DNA of 64,000 bases. It comes from Bradyrhizobium sp. in8p8. GTDB lineage: Bacteria; Pseudomonadota; Alphaproteobacteria; Rhizobiales; Xanthobacteraceae. This document shows positions 16,031-24,199 of this stretch, one piece after another. Numbering within the stretch: the first letter of the stretch is position 1; each line of letters opens with the position of its first letter. The position numbers were made by a program, and so were the translations under genes. The notes beneath the pieces were generated by a model. That model was not told the origin of the DNA. It made no database searches and was given only the letters and a program-made list of their open reading frames with translations. Location of the stretch: positions 30,550 through 94,549 of the forward strand of contig NZ_AUGD01000019.1 in NCBI RefSeq assembly GCF_000426845.1, written 5' to 3'.

Positions 16031-17260
16031 ATGGCGCCTGGCAAGGAGCCGAGCATGATCCAACCCACCGGTTCGCAAGCCGGTGGAGGGGCCTATGCAT
16101 CACTGATCGCGAAGGCCCGGGCGCTTCTGCCGCAGCTGCGCGAGCGAGCGGCGCAGACGGAGGAACTGCGGCGTCTCCCGCCGGAAACCGAAAGAGATCT
16201 CCACGATTCCGGCTTGTTCCGGATGCTCCAGCCATCACGGGTCGGCGGCGCCGAGCTTGACTATGTCGCCCTCGTCGATTGCGCTGAGCTGCTCGGAAAG
16301 GCAGATGCGTCGGTTGCCTGGAATCTCGCCAACCTGGCGAGCCATCACTGGATGCTCGGCATGTTCGAGCAGAAGGCACAGGATCTCATTTGGGGCCGTG
16401 ATCCGGATACGCTGATCGCATCCTCCTTCATTTTTCCGGCCGGACGCGCCACGCGGGTCGAGGGCGGATACCGGCTGCACGGCAGCTGGCCGTTCTCGTC
16501 CGGCGTTGCCTCTTGCGAATGGAACATGCTGGCAAGCGTGGTCTACTCCGACGACGAGGCGGATGGTATCGAATATCGAATCTTCCTGCTGCCGAAGGGC
16601 GATTACAAGGTGCTGGACACCTGGAATGTCGCCGGACTGCGCGGGACGGGGTCTTGCGACGTGGAGGTGAGGGAGGCCTTCGTGGCCGACCACATGACCG
16701 TCGGGGTCGGGGATCTCTCAGGTGGCCCGACGCCGGGAAGCTCCGTCAATCCGAATCCGCTTTACGCACTGCCCGTGTTCTCGCTCTTCCCATACGTCCT
16801 CTCCGGCGTGGCGCTGGGGAATGCACAGGCGTGTCTCGACGATTATACTGAGGTCGCGCGGCATCGCATTTCGACTTACAACCACGCCAAGCTTAGCGAT
16901 TTTCAGAGCACGCAGATCAAGATCGCGGAGGCTTCCGCCAAAATCGATGCCGCACGCCTGATCATGCGTTCGGCCTGCCTGGATGCCATGGATGACGCGC
17001 GGCGCGGCCATATCCCTGACATGGCGACCAAGACCAGATATCGGCGCGACGGATCGTATTCAGTGAACTTGTGCACGGATGCGGTCTCGATGCTGTTCGC
17101 AGCCAGTGGTGCGCGCGGTCTGTTCACGAGCGGTGTGTTGCAGCGACAGTTCCGCGATGCGCACGCGATCAATTCGCATCTGGCATTCAATTTCGACGCG
17201 GCCGGAACCAACTACGGACGGGTGGCGCTGGGCCTGCCCTCCGAAAATCTCACGCTGTGA
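16031..17260 (+). CDS. Flavin-dependent monooxygenase, oxygenase component (acyl-CoA dehydrogenase fold)
   Basis: A 409-residue protein of the HsaA/DszC/HpaH group. The fold is acyl-CoA dehydrogenase-like, but these enzymes use FMNH2/FADH2 from a separate reductase and O2 to hydroxylate aromatic or heteroaromatic substrates. Segments LADASVAWNL-like GKADASVAWNLANLASHHWM and the SGVASCEWNML flavin-pocket region are typical. The partner reductase is encoded 9 bp downstream. Two starts are possible: ATG 16031 (AGGGA six bases upstream) and ATG 16055 (AAGGAG seven bases upstream, 401 residues). The catalytic base of true acyl-CoA dehydrogenases is not evident. Confidence 0.82.
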   Translation: MAPGKEPSMIQPTGSQAGGGAYASLIAKARALLPQLRERAAQTEELRRLPPETERDLHDSGLFRMLQPSRVGGAELDYVALVDCAELLGKADASVAWNLANLASHHWMLGMFEQKAQDLIWGRDPDTLIASSFIFPAGRATRVEGGYRLHGSWPFSSGVASCEWNMLASVVYSDDEADGIEYRIFLLPKGDYKVLDTWNVAGLRGTGSCDVEVREAFVADHMTVGVGDLSGGPTPGSSVNPNPLYALPVFSLFPYVLSGVALGNAQACLDDYTEVARHRISTYNHAKLSDFQSTQIKIAEASAKIDAARLIMRSACLDAMDDARRGHIPDMATKTRYRRDGSYSVNLCTDAVSMLFAASGARGLFTSGVLQRQFRDAHAINSHLAFNFDAAGTNYGRVALGLPSENLTL

Positions 17261-17269
17261 GGTCGGTCG

Positions 17270-17833
17270 ATGAATGATCTGCCGAAGCAGCCCCGCGCGC
17301 CCGATCCCGCCAACGAGTTCGCGAGCGACAGCTCGCAGATCGATCCGCGCGACTTTCGGAACGCGCTCGGGACCTATGCAACCGGCGTGACGATCATCAC
17401 CGCGGCAGCGCCCGACGGCAAGCCCTACGGGCTGACTTGCAATTCGTTCGCCTCTGTCTCGCTGAATCCGCCGCTGGTGCTGTGGAGCCTCGTCGTCTAT
17501 TCCTCCAGCCTGACCATTTTCCAGAACGCCAGCCATTTTACCGTCAACGTTCTAGGCGCCTCGCAACAAGCGCTTGCGAACAAGTTCGCGAAATCGTCGG
17601 ACGACAAGTTCACCGGCGTCGCCTGGACACCTGGCCTCGGCAATGCACCCGTGCTTGCCGAGAGCGTCGCCAATTTTCAATGTCGCTCCGTGAACCGCTA
17701 CTATGGCGGCGACCACGTGATCTTTCTCGGTGCAGTCGAGGCCTACACATACAATGCGAAGGAGCCGCTGCTTTTCGCGCGGGGAGCGTTCGGTCGCTTC
17801 ATGGCTGACGATGAGCGGAAGAAGTCGTCATGA
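17270..17833 (+). CDS. Flavin reductase, partner of the oxygenase
   Basis: A 187-residue FMN-binding split-barrel reductase (HpaC/HsaB/DszD type). It shows FRNALGTYATGVTIITAAAP, GLTCNSFASVSLNPPLVLWS and NHFTVNVL-like SHFTVNVLGASQQALANKFA, plus GGDHVIFLGAVEAY with the conserved DH. It reduces FMN or FAD with NAD(P)H and hands the free flavin to the monooxygenase encoded just upstream. It ends six bases before the stop of the convergent dehydrogenase gene. Confidence 0.9.
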   Translation: MNDLPKQPRAPDPANEFASDSSQIDPRDFRNALGTYATGVTIITAAAPDGKPYGLTCNSFASVSLNPPLVLWSLVVYSSSLTIFQNASHFTVNVLGASQQALANKFAKSSDDKFTGVAWTPGLGNAPVLAESVANFQCRSVNRYYGGDHVIFLGAVEAYTYNAKEPLLFARGAFGRFMADDERKKSS

Positions 17834-17839
17834 AGCGCT

Positions 17840-18763
17840 TCAGCTTGCCTTGGACGGGTGCTCTGTCGCTGAAAGCTTGTAGATCTCCAGCGCATCCGCC
17901 TCTGCGCCGCGCGCCGCCTTCGCCATCCTGAAAAGCTGTCCCGCGAGCGAGGCCATCGGCACCGGCGTCGAGGTCGCCTGTGCGACATCGGCGACCGTAT
18001 CGAGGTCCTTGAGCATCGTGGCGATGTGGCCGAGCGGAGGGCTGTGAATGCCCTGCACCATCCGCGGCACGAACAGCTGGAGCGGAATGGAATCCGCAAA
18101 GCCGCCGGCGAGCGCTTCGGGCAATCGGTTGGCGTCGATACCCGCGTTCACGGCCAATCGCGCTGCTTCCGCGAGGACGGCCATCGCGCATCCCACGATT
18201 ACCTGGTTGCAGAGTTTGGTGGTCTGTCCGGCGCCAATCGGACCCATATGAGTGAACCTGCGCGCCATGGCCAGCACATAGGGTCGCACCCTCTCGATAT
18301 CACCAGCTTCCCCGCCGGCCATGATCGCCAGCGTGCCGTCTTCCGCGCCCTTCGTGCCCCCGGATACCGGCGCATCGATCCAACTCGTACCATTCGCGTC
18401 TTTCAGTCGCGCTGCGAGATCGCGCGCCGCGTCAGGATGGATGGACGAGAAGTCGACCACAAGCTTGCCTGCGCCGGGCCCTTCCGCCAGACCCTCGGGT
18501 CCGAAAATCACCTCCTCGACCGCTCTCGCATCCGTCACGCACATGAAGACGATGTCCGAGTTCACCAGGAGATCACGCGGCGTGCCCGCGCGCTTGGCCC
18601 CCGCCGCGGCGAGCGGAGCGACTTTGCCCTCCGATCGGTTCCAGACAGCGACCTGATAGCCGGCGTTGAGGAGGCGTCGGGTCATCGGCGCGCCCATCAG
18701 TCCGAGGCCGAGATAGCCGAGCCTGTCGGTACCCCGCGGGCTTGCGTTGCTCTCTTCAGCCAT
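17840..18763 (-). CDS. 3-hydroxyisobutyrate dehydrogenase-like beta-hydroxyacid dehydrogenase
   Basis: A 307-residue protein with NAD(P)-binding GYLGLGLMGAPM at residues about 17-28, substrate motif DAPVSGGTKGAEDGTLAIMA, and catalytic lysine in GAGQTTKLCNQV. It oxidises a short beta-hydroxyacid to the semialdehyde, or reduces the semialdehyde (tartronate-semialdehyde-reductase-like). AAGGAGG six bases before the ATG at 18763 decides the start. It is divergent from the ABC/IlvD/NicX operon across a 165-bp region that contains a candidate operator, so it is likely co-regulated with it. Confidence 0.87.
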   Translation of the reverse strand: MAEESNASPRGTDRLGYLGLGLMGAPMTRRLLNAGYQVAVWNRSEGKVAPLAAAGAKRAGTPRDLLVNSDIVFMCVTDARAVEEVIFGPEGLAEGPGAGKLVVDFSSIHPDAARDLAARLKDANGTSWIDAPVSGGTKGAEDGTLAIMAGGEAGDIERVRPYVLAMARRFTHMGPIGAGQTTKLCNQVIVGCAMAVLAEAARLAVNAGIDANRLPEALAGGFADSIPLQLFVPRMVQGIHSPPLGHIATMLKDLDTVADVAQATSTPVPMASLAGQLFRMAKAARGAEADALEIYKLSATEHPSKAS

Positions 18764-18857
18764 AGGTTGCCTCCTTCTGCCGCAATGTGGCGCCGCCTTA
18801 CCATACATTGCGGACGGGAAGGCGAAACCGCCCCGGTCCGCATGGCTTGCCTGATTG

Positions 18858-18871
18858 TTTGAACCATGAAA
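18858..18871. promoter_or_regulatory. Weak copy of the TTTKA-N4-TAAAR operator
   Basis: TTTGAACCATGAAA matches the 14-bp consensus seen at six sites in 31-39 kb at about 11 of 14 positions. It lies 57 bp upstream of the ABC binding-protein ATG at 18929, the same spacing as the stronger sites have to their genes. It may link the transporter/NicX operon to the MarR regulon. Confidence 0.35.
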
Positions 18872-18928
18872 CATTTGATGCAGTCGGGTTGGGGGCGCCG
18901 GTCGGCGCCGTAGCAGCGGAGTGGCACG

Positions 18929-19912
18929 ATGCGAACCGTTTCGAAATGGATCCTGGCTTTGGGAGCGGCAGCAGCCGTGAGCGCGGGCGCAAGCCCGTCA
19001 TGGGGACAGCAGACGATCCGCGTCGGCTGGACCATCCCGGCCGAGGAATCCAAGTACTGGATGATGCGCAGGCCGACCGAATTCCCCAGCATCGGCAAGA
19101 CCTACAACATCGAATGGACCCAATTCCAGGGCACGGCGCCGATGACGCAGGCCTTGGCGGCCGGTGCGTTGGATTGCGCGACGCAGGCGCCTCTCTCGCT
19201 CTCCAACGGTGTCGTTGGCGGCAATCTCAAGGCCTACATCGTCGCGCAGCATGTTTTCGAGAAGCCCGGCGGCTTCTCGGTGTACTGGGCCGTCAAGGAT
19301 GACTCGCCCATCAAGACAATTGCCGACCTCAAGGGTAAGACGGTCGGCATCTCCGTGATCGGCGGAGGTACGCAAGGTCCATTCAACCTGCTGCTGAAGC
19401 AGAATGGCGTCGATCCGGCCAAGGACATCAAGCTGGTCGAGGTCGGCTTTGCCGTCTCCGAGGACGCGCTGCGCCAGGGGCGCGTCGATGCAGTGAACAT
19501 GAACCAGCCCTTTGCCGCGCGCGCGGAGGCAAAGGGCGGGACAAGGAAGCTGTTCTCGCTGTCCGAGGCCATGCCGAACATCGTGCACATCCTGGAAGCT
19601 TGCCGTGCCGATTTCGTCGACAAGAACCCGGAACTGGTCAAAGCCTATGTCCGCGACATCACGTCCGGCATGAAGAAGGCGCTGGCGAACCGCGAGGAAA
19701 CCTTGAAAGTCGTGTCCGAAGTGCTGAAGGCGCCCGTTCCGGTGCTCGAGACCTATTTGCTCAAGGACAACGATTTCGGCCGCGACCCGGGCGCGGCGCC
19801 GAACTTTCCGGCGATCCAGAAGATGCTGGACATCTATGCGGAGACAGGAATGCTGCCGAAGCTGGATGTCGCACAGTTCAAGCATCCGTCGATCGTCGCT
19901 CCGTTGCAATAA
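18929..19912 (+). CDS. ABC transporter substrate-binding protein, NitT/TauT (SsuA/TauA) type
   Basis: A 327-residue periplasmic protein with a cleavable signal peptide (residues 1-26, ILALGAAAAVSAGASPSWGQ). The mature domain has the SsuA/TauA features TIRVGWTIPAEESKYWMM, LAAGALDCATQAPLSLSNGV and ADLKGKTVGISVIGGGTQGP. It captures a small organic anion or aromatic acid for the permease pair encoded downstream. It is the first gene of an operon that continues with IlvD, the ATPase, two permeases and a NicX-like dioxygenase, so the transported compound is presumably the NicX-pathway substrate or its precursor. Confidence 0.88.
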   Translation: MRTVSKWILALGAAAAVSAGASPSWGQQTIRVGWTIPAEESKYWMMRRPTEFPSIGKTYNIEWTQFQGTAPMTQALAAGALDCATQAPLSLSNGVVGGNLKAYIVAQHVFEKPGGFSVYWAVKDDSPIKTIADLKGKTVGISVIGGGTQGPFNLLLKQNGVDPAKDIKLVEVGFAVSEDALRQGRVDAVNMNQPFAARAEAKGGTRKLFSLSEAMPNIVHILEACRADFVDKNPELVKAYVRDITSGMKKALANREETLKVVSEVLKAPVPVLETYLLKDNDFGRDPGAAPNFPAIQKMLDIYAETGMLPKLDVAQFKHPSIVAPLQ

Positions 19913-19944
19913 TGGGGCAGACGATATCCGACCACAAGATCGCG

Positions 19945-19967
19945 GCGTTCCGGATTATCCGGGACGC
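19945..19967 (+). promoter_or_regulatory. Intercistronic hairpin after the binding-protein gene
   Basis: A 9-bp stem (GCGTTCCGG with CCGGGACGC, one T-G pair) closes a 5-base loop ATTAT in the 75-bp gap between the binding-protein and IlvD genes. It has no T-run. Such hairpins often protect the upstream mRNA, giving more binding protein than permease. Confidence 0.4.
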
Positions 19968-19987
19968 TGTCTGAAGAAGATGCTGAT

Positions 19988-21682
19988 ATGAAGAAACTGC
20001 GATCACGCGTTACCACGGATGGGCTCGACCGGGCCCCGCATCGTGCATTCATGCGTGCCATGGGGCTCGACGACGCTGCGATCGCCAGGCCGATGGTGGG
20101 CATCGTCAGCATGAAGGGCGAGCAGACGCCCTGCAACATGACCCACGACTTCCAGGTGGCTGCAGCCAAGACCGGAATCGAGGAAGCCGGCGGCACACCA
20201 CGGGAATTTTCGACAGTCTCGGTTTCCGACGGCATCAGCATGAATCATGAGGGCATGAAGTTCTCGCTGTTCTCGCGGGAGCTGATTGCCGACTCGATCG
20301 AGGCCGTGGTTCATGGCCTGGCCTACGATGCGTTGATCGGATACGGCGGATGCGACAAGACGCTTCCCGGAGTGATGATGGGCATGGTTCGCTGCAACGT
20401 GCCGTCCATTTTCATCTACGGCGGCAGCTCGCTGCCGGGGCGCATTGACGGACGAACGTTGACGGTGCTCGACTCTTATGAAGCTGTCGGGAGCTTCATG
20501 ACGGGCGAGATCGACGGCGCCACGCTCGAGCGGATCGAGCGCGCCTGCCTGCCGACGATCGGCGCGTGTGCCGGCCAGTTCACGGCGAATACCATGGGCA
20601 TGGTGTCGGAGGCGATGGGGCTGACCATTCCCAACGTCTCGATGGTGCCGGGCGTCTATTCCGAGCGTGCACAGATCTCGCGACGTGCGGGGCGCCTGAT
20701 CATGGAGATGCTGGAGCGCGGCGGGCCGTTGCCACGCGACATGGTGACGCGGAAATCTCTGGAGAACGGCGCGGCGATCGTCGCCGCGACGGGCGGCTCC
20801 ACCAATGCTGCCCTGCATCTGCCGGCGATCGCGAACGAGGCCGGAATTGCGTTCACGATCGATGATGTGGGTGAGGTCTTCGCCAGGACGCCCTTGATCG
20901 GGAATTTTCGGCCCGGAGGCAAATATACGGCGAAGGATGTCTACGATATCGGCGGCGCTGCGGTCATAATCCGTGAGCTGATCCAGAGCGGGCATATCGA
21001 CGGCAACTGCTTGTCCATTACTGGCCGCACACTTGCCGAAGAGTATGGTGCGGCGAATGCGCCCGACGGAGAGGTCGTGCACGCGGCTGGCGCGCCGATC
21101 ATGGCTGACGGCGGCGTCGCGGTGCTGAAAGGCAACCTCTGTCCCGACGGCGCGGTGATCAAGGTTGCAGGTTTGAAGAGCCTGTTCTTCGAAGGCGTGG
21201 CGCGGGTTTTTGAGGATGAAGAAGCCTGCGTCGCCGCCGTTCGCGACCGCAGCTACAAGGCGGGCGAGGTTCTCGTGATCCGCAATGAGGGGCCGGTCGG
21301 CGGACCCGGCATGCGCGAGATGCTCGGCGTCACGGCGCTGATCTACGGGCAGGGCATGGGCGAAAAAGTGGCGCTGATCACCGATGGCCGGTTCTCTGGC
21401 GCGACCCGTGGCATGTGCATCGGCTACGTATCGCCCGAGGCTTTTGTCGGCGGTCCGCTGGCGCTTGTTCGCGACGGCGACAGCATCAGGATCGATGCGG
21501 CGAACCGACGGATGGATGTCCTGCTCGAGGAGCAGGAACTCGCCGCGCGGCGACGCGAATGGAAGCAACGACCGCCCCGTCACCGCGCAGGTGCGCTTGC
21601 CAAATACGCGCGCCTGGTCGGGCAGGCGCCGGGCGGAGCCGTTACGCATGAAGGCCCGGCGGAATGGCCGTGGTTCGAATGA
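19988..21682 (+). CDS. IlvD/Edd family Fe-S dehydratase
   Basis: A 564-residue dehydratase of the dihydroxy-acid/phosphogluconate/aldonate group. Cluster cysteines are C49 (TPCNMTHDF), C122 (GYGGCDKTLPGVMMG) and C194 (GACAGQFTANTMG), with later blocks GGSTNAALHLPAIA, NEGPVGGPGMREML and TDGRFSGATRGMCIGYVSPE. The reaction removes water from a 2,3-dihydroxy or polyhydroxy acid. It is embedded between an ABC binding protein and its ATPase, so it is most likely a catabolic or sugar-acid-type dehydratase specific to this pathway and not the housekeeping IlvD. Isoleucine/valine biosynthesis cannot be excluded from sequence alone. Confidence 0.88.
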   Translation: MKKLRSRVTTDGLDRAPHRAFMRAMGLDDAAIARPMVGIVSMKGEQTPCNMTHDFQVAAAKTGIEEAGGTPREFSTVSVSDGISMNHEGMKFSLFSRELIADSIEAVVHGLAYDALIGYGGCDKTLPGVMMGMVRCNVPSIFIYGGSSLPGRIDGRTLTVLDSYEAVGSFMTGEIDGATLERIERACLPTIGACAGQFTANTMGMVSEAMGLTIPNVSMVPGVYSERAQISRRAGRLIMEMLERGGPLPRDMVTRKSLENGAAIVAATGGSTNAALHLPAIANEAGIAFTIDDVGEVFARTPLIGNFRPGGKYTAKDVYDIGGAAVIIRELIQSGHIDGNCLSITGRTLAEEYGAANAPDGEVVHAAGAPIMADGGVAVLKGNLCPDGAVIKVAGLKSLFFEGVARVFEDEEACVAAVRDRSYKAGEVLVIRNEGPVGGPGMREMLGVTALIYGQGMGEKVALITDGRFSGATRGMCIGYVSPEAFVGGPLALVRDGDSIRIDAANRRMDVLLEEQELAARRREWKQRPPRHRAGALAKYARLVGQAPGGAVTHEGPAEWPWFE

Positions 21683-21775
21683 CGCGCCGCGCTTGTGCGA
21701 AAATGACGACCTGTCTGGCAGGCTTCTTGCTAAGCTCGTCCCGTGAAGGGTCGTGCGAGTGAGGCGGAAGACGGG

Positions 21776-22621
21776 ATGACGATAGTGCCTGCGAGATCGA
21801 GCGAATGGGTGAGACCGGTGGCGCAACAGGAGCCGGCTTCTGCAATCATCGAGATCGATCGCGTCTCGCAGGTCTTCCAGACCTCGGCGCGCAAAGATCA
21901 TGTGGCGCTTTCAGACATCTCGCTCACGATCGAGGAGGGAGCCTTCGTCTCCATCCTTGGCCCGTCCGGCTGCGGCAAGTCGACACTGCTCTACATTGTC
22001 GGCGGATTCGTCAGTCCGACCAGCGGTGCGGCGAAGATGAAGGGGCAGGCGATCACGGCGCCCGGTCCGGATCGCGGACCGGTGTTCCAGGAATTTGCGC
22101 TGTTTCCCTGGAAGACCGTGCTCGGCAACGTGATGTACGGGCCACGTCAGCAAGGCGTTCGCGCCACCGAGGCCGAAGCGCAGAGCCGGGCCTTGATCGA
22201 GATGGTCGGCCTCAAGGGCTACGAGAACTTCTACCCCAAGGAATTGTCCGGCGGCATGAAGCAACGCGTGGCATTGGCGCGGACGCTTGCTTATCATCCC
22301 GAAGTGCTGCTGATGGACGAGCCGTTCGGCGCCCTCGACGCGCACACGAGGACACGCCTGCAGAACGATCTTCTGAACATCTGGGAGCGTGACCGCAAGA
22401 CGGTGCTGTTCGTCACGCATTCCGTCGACGAAGCGGTCTTCCTCTCCGACAAGGTCGTCATGATGTCGAAATCGCCCGGACGGATCCGGCAAGTCATCGA
22501 CATCGACCTGCCGCGGCCGCGGCGCCGCAATGAGCTGTTGCTCGACCCGCGTTACCAGAAGTACGTCGTCGATATCGAGCGGATGTTCGATGAGAGCGAC
22601 GAAGGCGGCGTGTCCGCATGA
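21776..22621 (+). CDS. ABC transporter ATPase, SsuB/TauB type
   Basis: A 281-residue ATPase. Walker A is GPSGCGKST, the Q-loop is VFQEFALFPWKTV, the signature is LSGGMKQRVALARTL, Walker B is VLLMDEPFGALDAHTR, and the H-loop is FVTHSVDEAVFLSD. It powers the two permeases encoded next, with which it overlaps by ATGA. I prefer ATG 21776 over an upstream GTG at 21743 because the longer N-terminus has no family support. Confidence 0.92.
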   Translation: MTIVPARSSEWVRPVAQQEPASAIIEIDRVSQVFQTSARKDHVALSDISLTIEEGAFVSILGPSGCGKSTLLYIVGGFVSPTSGAAKMKGQAITAPGPDRGPVFQEFALFPWKTVLGNVMYGPRQQGVRATEAEAQSRALIEMVGLKGYENFYPKELSGGMKQRVALARTLAYHPEVLLMDEPFGALDAHTRTRLQNDLLNIWERDRKTVLFVTHSVDEAVFLSDKVVMMSKSPGRIRQVIDIDLPRPRRRNELLLDPRYQKYVVDIERMFDESDEGGVSA

Positions 22622-23403
22622 TGTCGCCGGCTGCCGTGACCAAATACGCTGCCCCGGTGCTCGCCTGCATTGGACTGCTGGCGGTGTGGCAAGTCGCGTC
22701 ACTGGCGCTGAAGAACGACAGCTTTCCGACGGCGATCGAAGCGATCAGTGCGATTCCCAGCATCCTTGGCGACAAGGAATCCTTGATCAACATCCTGGCC
22801 TCGCTCCGGCGCATGGCGATGGGATTTGGCGCGGCCGTGCTCGTGTCGATTCCGCTTGGTCTTTTGATGGGACGTAGTGCTGCGATCGCGGCCTTTTTCA
22901 ATCCGCTCCTGATGGTGATCTATCCGGTGCCGAAGGCTGCCTTGATGCCGATCATCATGCTGTGGCTGGGTGTCGGCGACATCACGAAGACGCTCGTGAT
23001 CTTCCTCGGGGTCAGTCTGCCCGTGATCTATCACAGCTTCGAAGGCGCCAAAGCGATAGAGGAGAAGATGCTCTGGTCAGGCGCCGCGATGGGGCTCTCA
23101 CCGCTGCAACGCCTGGTGCGCATCGTGCTGCCGGCGGCGCTCCCGGAAATTCTGACGGGGTGTCGTACGGGATTGGTGCTGGCGCTGATCACGATGATCA
23201 CCAGCGAGATGATCGCCCGTCAGTCGGGCGCTGGAAACATCCTGTTCAATGCGCTCGATATGGGCCAATACGACACCGTATTTGCGATGATTATCATCGT
23301 GGGAGCGATGGGAATCTGCCTCGATGCAATCTTCGAACGAGTCCGCGCAAGATTGGTGCGCTGGTCCGAACCTCAGTTCGACATGCCGCTGAGTTTCTCA
23401 TGA
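22618..23403 (+). CDS. ABC transporter permease, SsuC/TauC type (first)
   Basis: A 261-residue inner-membrane protein with about six transmembrane helices. The EAA coupling loop is GAAMGLSPLQRLVRIVLPAA LP-like (residues about 155-175). The ATG at 22618 overlaps the ATPase stop; a second ATG follows directly at 22621. Two non-identical permease genes in a row imply a heterodimeric channel. Confidence 0.9.
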   Translation: MMSPAAVTKYAAPVLACIGLLAVWQVASLALKNDSFPTAIEAISAIPSILGDKESLINILASLRRMAMGFGAAVLVSIPLGLLMGRSAAIAAFFNPLLMVIYPVPKAALMPIIMLWLGVGDITKTLVIFLGVSLPVIYHSFEGAKAIEEKMLWSGAAMGLSPLQRLVRIVLPAALPEILTGCRTGLVLALITMITSEMIARQSGAGNILFNALDMGQYDTVFAMIIIVGAMGICLDAIFERVRARLVRWSEPQFDMPLSFS

Positions 23404-24167
23404 TGTCGCGGTTTCTCTCACCAAATGTCGCTCTTGGGATCGCCCCGATCGTCATGGTGATCGCGCTGTGGCAGGGCCTGGTGTCTTTCGGCTTCGCGCC
23501 AGCAGTTCTGCTGCCGCCGCCAGGCTTCGTCTTTGGCCGGTTATTGCAGCAGCTTGTGACTTCAACATTCCAGCAGGAGATCGCGGCGACGCTGATCAGG
23601 CTGTTTGCCGGTTTCGCGATTGCTGTCGTGGTCGGTGTCAGCGTCGGCATCGCCGCTGCAGCAAGTCCGGCGATCAACGCCGTGGTCCGGCCGATCGTGC
23701 GTGTCTTGGCTCCTCTGCCCAAGGTCGCGCTCTATCCGGCGTTGCTGCTGCTGCTCGGATTTGGCCACGGATCGAAGATTACTTTGGTGGCTGCCGATGC
23801 TCTTTTCCCGATCCTGCTGTCCACCTATTACGGTGCATCGACGGTCGAGCAGAAGCTGATCTGGTCGGCCATGGCGGCGGGAACGCCGCGCCGCGAAATC
23901 CTCTTCAAAGTGGTGCTGCCGGCGGCGATGCCGTCGATCCTGACCGGGTGCCGGATTGGCCTTGTCATTTCCTGCATCGTGGTGTTTCTGGCCGAAATGA
24001 TCACGTCGACGGACGGATTGGGACACGCCCTCGTGACGGCGGCCCGAACCTTCCAGGCGGTGGACATGTTCGTGCCGCTGATCACGATCTCGCTGCTGGG
24101 ATTGATCCTGAACGGGCTGCTGGGAGTCCTGCGCTCTTACCTGCTCCGGGGCTTCCCCGAAGCGTAA
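23400..24167 (+). CDS. ABC transporter permease, SsuC/TauC type (second)
   Basis: A 255-residue permease related to the preceding one, with the coupling loop AAGTPRREILFKVVLPAAMP and about six membrane helices. Its ATG at 23400 overlaps the upstream stop as ATGA. With the ATPase and binding protein it completes a NitT/TauT importer. The dioxygenase gene begins 32 bp downstream, so the transporter and the ring-cleaving enzyme share a transcript. Confidence 0.9.
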   Translation: MMSRFLSPNVALGIAPIVMVIALWQGLVSFGFAPAVLLPPPGFVFGRLLQQLVTSTFQQEIAATLIRLFAGFAIAVVVGVSVGIAAAASPAINAVVRPIVRVLAPLPKVALYPALLLLLGFGHGSKITLVAADALFPILLSTYYGASTVEQKLIWSAMAAGTPRREILFKVVLPAAMPSILTGCRIGLVISCIVVFLAEMITSTDGLGHALVTAARTFQAVDMFVPLITISLLGLILNGLLGVLRSYLLRGFPEA

Positions 24168-24199
24168 CAAACAAGAATTCAGAAGACCGGGAGTGGACC

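Noticed and set aside
20003..21901. A 632-codon minus-strand open frame
   Set aside because: It is antisense to the IlvD-type dehydratase with its conserved cysteines; the antisense product matches nothing.
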